A stretch of 35,081 nt of DNA from SHLQ01 sp047638715 (GCA_047638715.1 JBLIMK010000029.1:1-35081); one strand, 5' to 3'; numbered from the stretch's first letter, positions 8,264-17,105 are shown. The notes: generated from the letters alone by a model not told the origin. A program made the numbers and translations.

Positions 8264-9442
8264 ATGCACAAAGACAAGAAAACCGGCCTTATTCTCCCAC
8301 CAAGTGCAAGCGTCTCGCGCAGGCAGGCGCTCAAGATGGGTGGTTTTGGAATCGGCGGGCTCACGCTTGGGGGGTCATTCCTCGCAGCGTGCGGCAGTGA
8401 CGAAGTAGCGGCCCCAGCGGCAACTACAGCCGTCACGACCGCCGCCTCTTCTGGGCTCGATAGCATCAAGGCTCATTGGGTGTACATCGGCCCGCCCGAC
8501 GACAACGGCTGGACCCAGGAGCACGAGCGTGGCCGCCTGGCAGCGCAGGCAGCTCTCGGCGACAAGATGGAGTCGGCCTTCACGCCCAACATTGGCTTTG
8601 ACGCTGGCACGACGCAGCTGTTCGAACAGCTCGCCGCCGACGGCAACGACATCATCTTCGCCAACACCGAGTACGCCAGCCTCCTCAGCGGCGTCGCTGA
8701 ATCCAATCCAGACACGAAGTTCGTCGAAGCGAACGGTCACGTCTTTACCGATAACGAGTTCGGCTTCTACCTGGCACACGAAAGTACTGCGTACCTGATG
8801 GGCGTCGCGGCAGCGAAGCTCACTCCGAACGGCCGCATTGGTTACATCGGAGCATTCCCGACAGCCACGGCGTACAACGACGTCAATGGTTTGTTGCTCG
8901 GTGCGCGAAGTGTGAACCCCGATGCCACAGTCGAGGCCGTCATGGTCAGCACATTCTTCGATCCCCAGGCCGCAGCTCAGGCTGCGAACGCTCTGCTCGA
9001 TAACGGAGTCGAGTTCTTGTTCGGAGTCATGGACGAGCCAACGTTCCTCCAGATCTCCGAAGAGGCTGGGGTGTGGACGGGCTACTGGAACCTCGACTTC
9101 CGCGAAGCTGCGCCTACGAAGTACACCGCCCACTACGACCTCTCGGCGTTCGGGCCTTTCTACACTGAACAGTGTCAGTCAGTGCTCGACGGAACGTGGT
9201 CGGCACCGAGCGAAGTCGTACTCCTCGATACGCCTCTCGGCGAAATGGGCGACGAAGTTCCCCAGGATGTAAAGGACGCTGTGGCAACAGCCGCGGCAGC
9301 CATCGCTGACGGATCGCTGAACGTGTACGAAGGCCCATTGGTCGACAACACCGGTACCGAACAACTGGCAGCTGGTGCCACCATCGATGCACTAGGCGCC
9401 TACGAGCTCAGCTTTGCACTCGAAGGAGTTAGCGGTCTCTAA
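8264..9442 (+). CDS. BMP-family nucleoside-binding lipoprotein of the second importer (Tat-type signal)
   Basis: A 392-residue Bmp/PnrA-type binding lipoprotein. The N-terminus carries a twin-arginine motif SRRQALK (Arg19-Arg20), a weakly hydrophobic glycine-rich core and the lipobox LAAC (Cys43), so it should be exported folded by Tat and then lipidated. This differs from the Sec-type signal of the paralogue at 5826-6926. The mature protein has the family pattern IGPPDDNGWTQEHERGR close to its start. A strong AGGAGGGG ribosome site (8246-8253) lies ten bases before the ATG. A hairpin follows the stop codon before the ATPase gene. Confidence 0.92.
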   Translation: MHKDKKTGLILPPSASVSRRQALKMGGFGIGGLTLGGSFLAACGSDEVAAPAATTAVTTAASSGLDSIKAHWVYIGPPDDNGWTQEHERGRLAAQAALGDKMESAFTPNIGFDAGTTQLFEQLAADGNDIIFANTEYASLLSGVAESNPDTKFVEANGHVFTDNEFGFYLAHESTAYLMGVAAAKLTPNGRIGYIGAFPTATAYNDVNGLLLGARSVNPDATVEAVMVSTFFDPQAAAQAANALLDNGVEFLFGVMDEPTFLQISEEAGVWTGYWNLDFREAAPTKYTAHYDLSAFGPFYTEQCQSVLDGTWSAPSEVVLLDTPLGEMGDEVPQDVKDAVATAAAAIADGSLNVYEGPLVDNTGTEQLAAGATIDALGAYELSFALEGVSGL

Positions 9443-9464
9443 GGTCCGCTAACTTCAACAACGA

Positions 9465-9483
9465 TCGGCGCTCGCAGCGCCGA
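9465..9483 (+). promoter_or_regulatory. Intercistronic hairpin after the binding-protein gene
   Basis: TCGGCGCT-CGC-AGCGCCGA is a perfect 8-bp stem with a 3-base loop between the binding-protein stop (9442) and the ATPase start (9504). Similar stems after binding-protein genes in ABC operons protect the upstream mRNA or cause partial termination, giving excess binding protein. There is no T tract, so full termination is unlikely. Confidence 0.55.
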
Positions 9484-9503
9484 GTGGAAGGACGAAGAAG
9501 GCT

Positions 9504-11045
9504 GTGTCGTCTGTGACAGAACCAGCAAACGAAGCAGCCGTCGAAGCGCGCGGCATCTCCAAATCGTTTGGAGGTGTACGCGCGCTCGATGAAGTCGACT
9601 TCGACGTGGCCTGGGGCGAGGTGCATGCCCTCCTCGGCGAGAATGGAGCCGGCAAGACCACTCTCTCGAATATCTTCGCCGGGATCTATCGAGCCGACGG
9701 AGGTCAGATCTTCGTGGATGGAAAGCTCCACGACTTCCGGAACCCGAGCCAGGCCATCGACGGAGGCATCGGCATGGTGCACCAGCACTTCCGACTCGTC
9801 GAAACAATGACGGTCGCTGAAAACATTCACCTCGGATGGCCCGAAACACCCAAGGTCATCAGCCAGCGGTCACTGATCGAGCGAACCACCAACTTCATGG
9901 ACGAAATCGGCCTCCATGTCGATCCGACCGCGAAGATCTGGCAGCTCTCCGTCGGAGAGCAACAACGAGTCGAAATTCTTCGAGTTCTCGCGCGTGGAGC
10001 GCGAGTACTCATTCTCGATGAGCCAACCGCTGTGCTCACCTCACGCGAGGCACGCGAACTGTTTGCCGTGATGCGCCAACTTGTCGACGGTGGCCGCACG
10101 ATTGTTTTCATCTCCCACAAGCTGAACGAAGTTCTCGAGGTTTCCGACCGCATCACCGTGCTACGAAACGGTGTACGCGAGGTAACCCGCGCTACAGAGG
10201 GAGCCACAGCGCAGGAACTCTCTCGACTGATGACCGGCGAGGAAACGAATCTCGAGGTGGAGCATCGCGAGATCGAAGGCGACACAATTCTCGAGCTGGG
10301 TGGTGTCACTGCGCTGAACGATCGTGGCGTCGAGGCATTGCACAGCGTTGACCTTTCCGTTCGCTCCGGCGAGATCGTCGGTATTGCGGGCGTTTCGGGC
10401 AACGGACAAACCGAGCTCGCCGAAGTCATCGCTGCAGTTCGCCGCGTCGAGTCCGGCACGATCTCGGTCGATGGCCACCAGGTTGCCAACGGCTCGGTTC
10501 GTGCGATCATCGATCTCGGCGTAGGCCATATCCCTGAGGACCGCATCGCGACCGGCATGGTCGGATCCGCACCGGTGAGCGACAACGCTGTCTTGCACAA
10601 CTACTGGACCGACGAGATATCAACCGGCATCACGCTCGACCGTCAGGGCGTGATCGACTTCGCCAAGAAGCTCGTAGCGTCCGCTCGCGTGCAGACCCGG
10701 TCTGTGCACGCCACAGCGGGACAAATGTCAGGCGGCAATCAACAACGACTCGTCGCCGGACGTGAAGCGCTGGTGGCAAAGCGAGTATTACTCGCTGCAC
10801 ACCCGACGCGCGGTCTGGATGTGTTGGCAGCACAAGAAGTGCAGACCTCGATCCTCGAGCGCCGAGATAGCGGGTGCGCAGTGCTCTTTATCTCGGACGA
10901 CCTCGACGAGGTACTTCTCATGAGCGACCGAGTCGCTGTGATGTACGAAGGGCAGATCATGGATATCTTCGATCGACGCGATGCTGATCGCGAGCGGATT
11001 GGCCTGCTGATGGGCGGACACGGGGACGAGGCGGTCACCGCATGA
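9504..11045 (+). CDS. Nucleoside ABC importer ATPase of the second importer, tandem ATP-binding domains
   Basis: A 513-residue tandem ABC ATPase. The first domain has Walker A GENGAGKTT (residues 45-53), signature LSVGEQQRVEILRVL and Walker B LILDEPTAVLTS. The second has GVSGNGQTEL, signature MSGGNQQRL and LAAHPTRGLD in which the catalytic glutamate is replaced by histidine, as is usual for the second half in this family. GTG 9504 is preceded by AAGGACGAAGAAGG. The stop overlaps the next permease start by 4 bp (ATGA). It should energise the two permeases that follow. The paralogue is at 4300-5814 on the other strand. Confidence 0.94.
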   Translation: MSSVTEPANEAAVEARGISKSFGGVRALDEVDFDVAWGEVHALLGENGAGKTTLSNIFAGIYRADGGQIFVDGKLHDFRNPSQAIDGGIGMVHQHFRLVETMTVAENIHLGWPETPKVISQRSLIERTTNFMDEIGLHVDPTAKIWQLSVGEQQRVEILRVLARGARVLILDEPTAVLTSREARELFAVMRQLVDGGRTIVFISHKLNEVLEVSDRITVLRNGVREVTRATEGATAQELSRLMTGEETNLEVEHREIEGDTILELGGVTALNDRGVEALHSVDLSVRSGEIVGIAGVSGNGQTELAEVIAAVRRVESGTISVDGHQVANGSVRAIIDLGVGHIPEDRIATGMVGSAPVSDNAVLHNYWTDEISTGITLDRQGVIDFAKKLVASARVQTRSVHATAGQMSGGNQQRLVAGREALVAKRVLLAAHPTRGLDVLAAQEVQTSILERRDSGCAVLFISDDLDEVLLMSDRVAVMYEGQIMDIFDRRDADRERIGLLMGGHGDEAVTA

Positions 11046-12121
11046 GCACCTATCGAGTTGAACGACGGCTTGAGGTGGACGAACGCCACGCCGCAACGAC
11101 GCGCGTCTATGGGGCGATTATCGCCATGATCATCGCCGGCATCCTCTTGCTCCTGACCGGCCGCAACGCCTTCCTGATCTTCTGGCAGGCACTCGACGCT
11201 ATCTTCGGCAGCCAGCGCGGCATTGAAGGCGTCGCTCTCCGAGCGATCCCCATCTTGATGACCGCACTCGCTGTCGCGCTGTCGCTTCGCATGAAGGTCT
11301 GGAACATCGGCTCCGATGGACAATTTCTCATGGGAGCGTTCGCGGCGGTCGGGGTGGGCATTCACATGGGCGGTCCCGGTTGGCTCGTGCTCATCGTCAT
11401 GGCAATTTCAGCAACTCTTGCGGGTGCGCTCTGGATGCTCGTCCCCGCGTTAGCCCGTGCCTATTGGGACGTCAACGAGATCATCACCACACTTCTTCTC
11501 AACTTCGTCGCCGTGCAGCTGGTTGTATGGGCGTCACTTGGTTTCTGGCGCGACACCGAAGCAGCCGTGATTCAGTCGACCGAACAAGTCCCGTACACGC
11601 TTGCTGCTCTTCCCGGGACAGACAATCTCACCATTGCCTTGCTGTTCCCGTTCATCATCGCTGCCGTGCTTTGGTGGATCTTCCGCTCGACGACAATCGG
11701 CTACGAGATCGACACCATTGGTGGTAATCCTCGGGCGGCCAGCTTCGCCGGGATAAGGGTTCGTTTCCGAATCCTGTCGGTCATGTTGACGACCGGTGGC
11801 ATCGCTGGCCTCGGCGGAATGTTGCAACTGAGCGCACCCGGCGCCCAGGCACTCAGCTCCGGCTTCTCTGCCCAGTTCGGCCTATCGGGATTCATCGTCG
11901 CCGCATTGGCAGGCGCCGCGTTCTCTGGCGTACTTGTCGGTGGCCTGTTCATTGCCTCGATGTTCTTCGCAGGGCTCGTGCTACAGACAAAGGGCCTGTC
12001 GGTCTTCATCATCTTCGGCATCTACGGCATCATCCTCACCGGCGTTGCACTGGGCGAAATCGCAGCCCGGTACCGCCTTGTCAAGCAAGACATGCTCGCC
12101 GCCGAGGATGTGGCCGCATGA
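11042..12121 (+). CDS. Nucleoside ABC importer permease (NupP/BmpD-like), second importer
   Basis: A 359-residue polytopic membrane permease with a short cytoplasmic N-terminus (about 25 residues) before the first membrane segment. It carries WNIGSDGQFLMGA and DVNEIITTLLLNFVAVQ, the same two hallmarks seen in the minus-strand paralogue at 3233-4303 (there WNIGAEGQ and VNEIITTLMLN). ATGA overlaps at both ends couple it to the ATPase gene and to the partner permease. Its likely role is one half of the transmembrane channel for a nucleoside or purine base. Confidence 0.92.
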   Translation: MSTYRVERRLEVDERHAATTRVYGAIIAMIIAGILLLLTGRNAFLIFWQALDAIFGSQRGIEGVALRAIPILMTALAVALSLRMKVWNIGSDGQFLMGAFAAVGVGIHMGGPGWLVLIVMAISATLAGALWMLVPALARAYWDVNEIITTLLLNFVAVQLVVWASLGFWRDTEAAVIQSTEQVPYTLAALPGTDNLTIALLFPFIIAAVLWWIFRSTTIGYEIDTIGGNPRAASFAGIRVRFRILSVMLTTGGIAGLGGMLQLSAPGAQALSSGFSAQFGLSGFIVAALAGAAFSGVLVGGLFIASMFFAGLVLQTKGLSVFIIFGIYGIILTGVALGEIAARYRLVKQDMLAAEDVAA

Positions 12122-13104
12122 TCTACGCACTCATCGACAACGCATTCCTCAGCCTTATCGGCAGCGCAATCCCCGCCAGCACCGTCGTTGTGCTCGCCGC
12201 CACTGGCGTATTGCTCAATGAACGAGTCGGCGTGTTGAACCTCGGCCAAGAGGGCCTCATCGGCATCGGCGCGGTGTATGCGGTCATCTCTGTTGGATCC
12301 TGGAGTGTTGAAAGCCCTTGGCTCGCCATGCTCATCGGCATGATCGCAGCCGGAATTGCCGGATTGTTGTTCGCAATCTGCGTCGTTGTCTTCAAAGCGA
12401 ACCAAGTGTTGGTGGGTCTGGCCCTTGCTCTAGGCGGCATTGGTTTGTCCAACCAATTGGGTACGAACCGCAACGGCACCCCTATCAAGGTGACGTTCGA
12501 CGAAGTCAATCCCGGAGGAGCGTTTGAAAAGAACGATTTCTTCGAAGCGTTCCTCTTCCACGAGCCGCCTGTGTATCTCGCCTACCTCATCATCCCTGCG
12601 ATTCTCTGGTTCATACTCTTCCGAACGCGTCACGGCATGAACATGCGTGCGGTCGGAGAGAACCCCGCCGCAGCCGACGCGGTTGGAGTCAGCGTGACTT
12701 GGTCTCGCCTCGGTTACAGCGTGCTCGGAGCGGCGATCTCGGGAGCTGGTGGCGCCTATATGGTTCTGTCCTTCACACCCACGTGGTCGCCCGACATCGC
12801 CCGAGGACGCGGTTGGGTCGCACTAGCCGTCGTCATCTTCGCTGGATGGCGACCCTTCAGAGTTGTTGCCGGCGCTTTGCTCTACGGCGGCATGATCTCG
12901 CTTGGCGTCACGGCTCAGGCCAGAGGATGGAATCTTCCGGCCTTTGGCCCATCTGATCTGGCCTTCTTCCTCTCCATGCTTCCGTTCCTGGTCACCCTCA
13001 TCGCAATCTTGATTCCTGCGGGTGCGGCCAAGATCGGAAGACGAGTCAGATCCACCGCAGCGCCCGCCGCACTCGCGATCCCGTATTCGCGCGAGGACCG
13101 ATAA
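12118..13104 (+). CDS. Nucleoside ABC importer permease (NupQ/BmpE-like), second importer
   Basis: A 328-residue polytopic permease. The segment NERVGVLNLGQEGLIGIGA (about residues 35-55) is the NupQ-type signature, matching ERSGVLNLGVEG in the paralogue at 2286-3236. The C-terminus ends in AAPAALAIPYSREDR, closely resembling the paralogue's SPAALGIPFRREER, which points to duplication of a whole importer. It completes the second importer; the Rieske oxygenase gene starts 15 bp later after GGAGAG, so transport and oxidation appear co-transcribed. Confidence 0.92.
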   Translation: MIYALIDNAFLSLIGSAIPASTVVVLAATGVLLNERVGVLNLGQEGLIGIGAVYAVISVGSWSVESPWLAMLIGMIAAGIAGLLFAICVVVFKANQVLVGLALALGGIGLSNQLGTNRNGTPIKVTFDEVNPGGAFEKNDFFEAFLFHEPPVYLAYLIIPAILWFILFRTRHGMNMRAVGENPAAADAVGVSVTWSRLGYSVLGAAISGAGGAYMVLSFTPTWSPDIARGRGWVALAVVIFAGWRPFRVVAGALLYGGMISLGVTAQARGWNLPAFGPSDLAFFLSMLPFLVTLIAILIPAGAAKIGRRVRSTAAPAALAIPYSREDR

Positions 13105-13119
13105 CACATCGGAGAGCCG

Positions 13120-14121
13120 ATGAACGTAACCGACACGATTCACGACGAGTGGTTCCCGGTGGCGATGAGCGCGAGCGTCCAACCGGGCTCGATGCACCCA
13201 TTCGAGTTGCTGGGCCAGCGGTACATCCTGCTCAGCGACTCCGACGGCGCAATCTTCGTCACGGTCGACACCTGCCCACACCGCGGCGCTCAGCTCAGCC
13301 TCGGCAACTTCGATGGCACCAGATTGCAATGCGGCTACCACGGCTGGGAGTTCGCCGGAGATGGCCAGTGCGTGAACCAGCCAGCGCACCCTGGCCGAAC
13401 CCCCTCGCTGGCAACGGCTCTTCAACCGGTTGCGGTTCTCGAGCAGTACGGATTCTGGTGGGTTTGTGCCGGCAACGAACCCAAGAACGTCCCCTCGTTC
13501 CCCTCGTTCGCCGAACCTGGCGGGGCCAGCTTGGTCATCGACGCAGCCCGAGTCGACTCTTCGGGCCCACGCATCGTCGAGAACTTCCTCGATCAGGCCC
13601 ACTTTCCCTACATTCACGCTGACTACCTCGGCCAGATTCCTCACACGGCGATCGATCGCTACGGGGTCGACATCATCGACGATGAGCTACATCTAACGAA
13701 TTGTGTTGTCTGGCAACCAAACCCCGGACCCCGCGCCACCACGGGTGGGCCCGTGCATTACGACTACTCGGTGTCACACCCGTACGCAGCGACGCTCACA
13801 AAGGTCCCGAGCGATCACGATGGCGGTGAACTTGGAGGCTTTTCGATTCTGTTGATCGCCAGTCCGATCAACGAGACGTCGTGCAATGTCTGGCGCGTCG
13901 TCACGGTCGTCGACGCCGATGCTGATCTCGTCGCACAGCGCGAGTTCAACCGCACGATCTTCGAACAAGACGTTCCGATCGTCGAGTCGCAGAGGCCGAA
14001 GTTACTTCCCGTCAGTCTCCAAATGGAGAAACATCAGCCCGCAGATGCCGGCAGCCTTGCTTATCGCAAGTGGCTCGTCGAGCGAGGCACACGCTATGGA
14101 ACGATCCGAACAGAAAGCTGA
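13120..14121 (+). CDS. Rieske non-heme iron oxygenase, terminal component (possible N-demethylase, NdmA/NdmB-like)
   Basis: A 333-residue Rieske oxygenase. The [2Fe-2S] Rieske ligands are Cys52, His54 (CPHRGA) and Cys71, His74 (CGYHGW). The mononuclear iron site is NFLDQAHFPYIH with His161 and His166, and the third ligand is probably Asp284 in FEQDVPIVESQ. This layout belongs to the PobA/VanA/NdmA type of O- or N-demethylating monooxygenases, which oxidise a methyl group and release formaldehyde. No dedicated reductase is adjacent; the reductase at 17106-18833 is the only electron donor in the window. It sits between the second importer and a deaminase, which favours a purine-like substrate. 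The exact substrate and methyl position cannot be told. Confidence 0.88.
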   Translation: MNVTDTIHDEWFPVAMSASVQPGSMHPFELLGQRYILLSDSDGAIFVTVDTCPHRGAQLSLGNFDGTRLQCGYHGWEFAGDGQCVNQPAHPGRTPSLATALQPVAVLEQYGFWWVCAGNEPKNVPSFPSFAEPGGASLVIDAARVDSSGPRIVENFLDQAHFPYIHADYLGQIPHTAIDRYGVDIIDDELHLTNCVVWQPNPGPRATTGGPVHYDYSVSHPYAATLTKVPSDHDGGELGGFSILLIASPINETSCNVWRVVTVVDADADLVAQREFNRTIFEQDVPIVESQRPKLLPVSLQMEKHQPADAGSLAYRKWLVERGTRYGTIRTES

Positions 14122-14126
14122 GAAGC

Positions 14127-15155
14127 ATGAATGTCGATGATGCGCTGCGCAAGATGCCCAAGACCGAACTGCACGTTCATCTCGAGGGCGCAGTTGATGT
14201 AAACACGTTCGCCGAACTCGCCAAGAAGCATCACGTCGACCTTCCTGCCCACGACGACCCGGCCGAGCTTTACCAGTACGACAGCCTCGTCGACTTCTTG
14301 ACGATGTATACGGCGGTGTCCCATGCCGTGCGAGACCAGTCCGACTTCCAGCGTGTCACGTATGAATGTCTGCAGCGCTGCAGCAACAGCGGGGCGCGCT
14401 ACGTCGAGTTGTTCTTCAGTCCGGAATCACATCTCGAAATCGGCGTTGCGTACCCGACGATGTTGGCGGGCGTGCTTCAGGGCATGACCGATGCCCAAGC
14501 GGACTTTGGGCTCCTCAGCAATCTCGTACCTGCCATCAACCGCGAACTTGGCGGATCACGAGCGGTCGAATTCGTCCAAATGGTTCAAGACCTTCGAGAC
14601 GACCGGGTGATCGGCGTCGGCCTCGACTTCAACGAGGACGGATTTCCCCCCGAGAACTATGTAGAGGCATTTCGACTAGCTGCGAACTATGGCCTGCACA
14701 GAACGTCTCACGCTGGAGAGGTCGGACCAGCGGCGAACGTACGTGGCAGCATCGAACTACTCGATTCCGAGCGAATCGATCATGGCTACAACATCGTCGA
14801 TGACGCCTCGATCGTTGCTGCGTGCGTCGAAAGCCAGATCGGGTTCACCGTGTGCCCAACCACGACGACCTATACGTCAGCATTCCGCGATCTTGCAGCG
14901 CCGGATCACGCAATCCGCCAGATGGCCAACGCGGGGCTGAACCTCAACATCAACAGCGATGACCCCGCGATGTTTAACTCCGACCTGGCCGACGAGTTCT
15001 CAATCGTGCATCACACCATGGGATTCACATTGCCCGAGATAAAACAGTTTGCTCTGAACGGCATAGACGCGGCGTGGATCGATGACAGCACCAAAGCACA
15101 GTGGCGAATCGAGTGGTCAGCCGAGATCGACTCGCTCTTTAGCGACGTGAGCTGA
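14127..15155 (+). CDS. Adenosine-deaminase-superfamily enzyme, paralogue 2
   Basis: A 342-residue ADA-family zinc hydrolase. Motifs are close to canonical: HVHLEG (His16, His18), HAGE (His195, Glu198), IDHG and NSDDP. Between them lies GVGLDFNEDGFPPENY, where classical adenosine deaminases have GLDLAGDE; the same FPPE pattern occurs in the 7195 paralogue, so these two form a subgroup with the same spacing between active-site residues. ATG 14127 fits best: it is six bases after the oxygenase stop and starts a typical MNVDDALRKMPKTELH terminus. Substrates could be adenosine, a modified adenosine or another aminopurine nucleoside. Confidence 0.87.
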   Translation: MNVDDALRKMPKTELHVHLEGAVDVNTFAELAKKHHVDLPAHDDPAELYQYDSLVDFLTMYTAVSHAVRDQSDFQRVTYECLQRCSNSGARYVELFFSPESHLEIGVAYPTMLAGVLQGMTDAQADFGLLSNLVPAINRELGGSRAVEFVQMVQDLRDDRVIGVGLDFNEDGFPPENYVEAFRLAANYGLHRTSHAGEVGPAANVRGSIELLDSERIDHGYNIVDDASIVAACVESQIGFTVCPTTTTYTSAFRDLAAPDHAIRQMANAGLNLNINSDDPAMFNSDLADEFSIVHHTMGFTLPEIKQFALNGIDAAWIDDSTKAQWRIEWSAEIDSLFSDVS

Positions 15156-15172
15156 GGAGGCTACGGTGCACT

Positions 15173-16201
15173 ATGGCCAGCACTGATCTCGAGAGCTTCA
15201 TCAGAGGGCTACCCAAAGCCGAACTCCATCTGCACATCGAGGGGAGCTTGGAGCCGGAACTGCTGTTCGAGCTTGCCACCCGCAACGGTATCGATCTCCC
15301 ATTCGCCGATGTTGAGGCATGCCGCTCTGCGTATTCGTTCACCGACCTTCAGTCGTTCCTCGACATCTATTTCCAGGGCGCATCTGCCCTTCTGACGGAA
15401 CGCGATTTCTACGACCTCATGGCGGCGTACCTGCGCAGGGCCCACGACGACGGCGTCAGACGAGCAGAGATCTTCTTCGACCCCCAGACTCACACCGAAC
15501 GCGGCGTCGGCTTCGACGTGTTCATGAGCGGCTTCGGTCGCGCCATCACCGACGCGGAATCTGAGCTCGGAATCTCCGTCGGGCTGATCATGTGTTTCTT
15601 GCGGCACCTCCCCGGCAGCGAGGCGGTCGCAACCTTCGAGGCCGCCCGCGGCTACCTCGATCAACTGATCGGTGTTGGGCTCGACAGCTCAGAGGTTGAC
15701 CATCCGCCGGGCGAATTCGCCCAGGCCTTTACGTTGGCCCGCGACGCCGGGCTGCATCTCGTAGCTCACGCGGGCGAAGAGGGACCGCCGGAGTACATCG
15801 TCGAGGCACTCGACATACTCCGCGTCGAGCGCATCGACCATGGTGTCCGATGCGAAGAGGATGCAGAGCTTGTGCGGCGACTCGTCGATTCACAGATGCC
15901 TCTCACGGTGTGTCCGTTGTCGAATCTGGAACTCGCGGTTGTCAGCCGATTGGAGGATCACAACCTAAAACGATTGATGGATCAGGGCATCCTCGCCACC
16001 GTGAACTCCGACGACCCCGCCTACTTTGGCGGCTACATCGCTGACAACTATCTCAAGACCGCCATCGCACTCGAGTTGTCGACCGAGGAGCTAGTCACCC
16101 TGGCACGAAACAGCTTCAATGCGGCGTTCGTGACAGAGGGACAGCGCGCAGCCTGGCTAGCGGAAATCGTCGCCTACCTAGAAGAGGTCCAAGCACCGTG
16201 A
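15173..16201 (+). CDS. Adenine deaminase (ADA-superfamily, Aah1-like)
   Basis: A 342-residue enzyme with features of the adenine deaminase branch of the ADA family rather than the adenosine branch: LHIEGSLEPELLFELA, FFDPQTHTERGV, GLDSSEVDHPP, HAGEEGPPEYI, RIDHGVR, TVCPLSNLEL and NSDDPAYFGGY. Metal and catalytic residues are His19, His21, His199, Glu202, His223 and Asp280/281. The known reaction is adenine to hypoxanthine plus ammonia in the cytosol. N6-substituted adenines are possible alternatives. A GAGGAGG ribosome site overlaps the end of the previous gene, and its stop overlaps the GTG start of the next gene by 4 bp. It links base release by nucleoside hydrolase to oxidation by the molybdenum enzyme. 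Confidence 0.9.
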   Translation: MASTDLESFIRGLPKAELHLHIEGSLEPELLFELATRNGIDLPFADVEACRSAYSFTDLQSFLDIYFQGASALLTERDFYDLMAAYLRRAHDDGVRRAEIFFDPQTHTERGVGFDVFMSGFGRAITDAESELGISVGLIMCFLRHLPGSEAVATFEAARGYLDQLIGVGLDSSEVDHPPGEFAQAFTLARDAGLHLVAHAGEEGPPEYIVEALDILRVERIDHGVRCEEDAELVRRLVDSQMPLTVCPLSNLELAVVSRLEDHNLKRLMDQGILATVNSDDPAYFGGYIADNYLKTAIALELSTEELVTLARNSFNAAFVTEGQRAAWLAEIVAYLEEVQAP

Positions 16202-17103
16202 GCCAACAAGACGTCTGCACGGACCCCGCGATACTCAATCAGTGGAACGTGGTTGCCGCTGTTGAAGACATCGGCGAGGGGGTGGTCCACGACGCGACAC
16301 TCCTGGGCGAACGGATCAGTTTCGTCAAGAGCCCAGAGGGCACCTGCGTTGTCTGGCGGTCCGATCCAGCCATACCCGCCGGTGGCCGAATCGATGCGTC
16401 GACGATCGCCAACCCACTTCCCGTAGTGGTCGAATTTCTCTACCTGTGGACCTGTTTGGGATCACCGCCCGCCAAGCTCTTCGACATACCTGAGTTCCAT
16501 GAACCGGACCGACGCAACATCCACGCGGGAACCATCGGCGTGCATGTCTCGGCTCCTCGTGCGGTCGAGAACTTCCTCGACATGGGTCACTTTCCGTTTG
16601 TGCACACAGCGGTTCTCGGAATCGAACCCCATACCGAAGTAGCCGAGTACCAGGTCAACACCGACCCGGTAACGAACGAGATCTGGGCCACCGAATGCGT
16701 ATTTTACCAGCCGATGGCGGCCACAACATCGACCGAGGGGATGATGACCGACTACGTCTATCGTGTACCCCATCCGTTCTGCGTCCTGCTCTACAAGTCC
16801 TGCCCCGTCGATGAGCAACGTAGGGACGTGATCGGACTTTTCTGCCGCTCCGTCGCCCCTGACTTCATTCAGGGAAGCATGTTTCTCAGTCTGATCGATG
16901 ACCAGAACACCGACGCCGAAATCCGTCGCTTTCAACAAACCATCTTTGCCCAGGACAAGCCAATACTCGAGAATCAGAACCCGAAGCTGCTCCCGCTCGA
17001 CCCACGGGCAGAGACCCCGATTCGGGCTGACAAGGTCGCTATCGCGTATCGGCGATGGCTGACCGATCTGGGCGTCACCTACGGCGTTACTCCGGCGGCC
17101 TGA
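16198..17103 (+). CDS. Rieske-type oxygenase catalytic subunit lacking the Rieske cluster (NdmC-like)
   Basis: A 301-residue relative of Rieske oxygenases. The catalytic domain is intact: NFLDMGHFPFVH with His131 and His136, and AQDKPILENQ with Asp253 as probable third iron ligand, ending in the family's AYRRWL. The N-terminal Rieske domain is gutted. There is no CxH or CxxH pair (only Cys7, Cys50 and Cys86), and about 35 residues are missing compared with the oxygenase at 13120, with the sequence passing from VVWRSDP almost directly to FLYLWTCLG. The same arrangement is known in NdmC, the N7-demethylase subunit of caffeine-degrading Pseudomonas, which borrows a Rieske domain from its reductase. 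The next two genes match that arrangement. Confidence 0.88.
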   Translation: MSQQDVCTDPAILNQWNVVAAVEDIGEGVVHDATLLGERISFVKSPEGTCVVWRSDPAIPAGGRIDASTIANPLPVVVEFLYLWTCLGSPPAKLFDIPEFHEPDRRNIHAGTIGVHVSAPRAVENFLDMGHFPFVHTAVLGIEPHTEVAEYQVNTDPVTNEIWATECVFYQPMAATTSTEGMMTDYVYRVPHPFCVLLYKSCPVDEQRRDVIGLFCRSVAPDFIQGSMFLSLIDDQNTDAEIRRFQQTIFAQDKPILENQNPKLLPLDPRAETPIRADKVAIAYRRWLTDLGVTYGVTPAA

Positions 17104-17105
17104 GA

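Noticed and set aside
16198..17103. Frameshifted or truncated ordinary Rieske oxygenase
   Set aside because: The frame is open with a continuous family-like N-terminus (WNVVA, VVWRSDP) and the loss is a clean internal one; the adjacent Rieske-bearing reductase explains it functionally.
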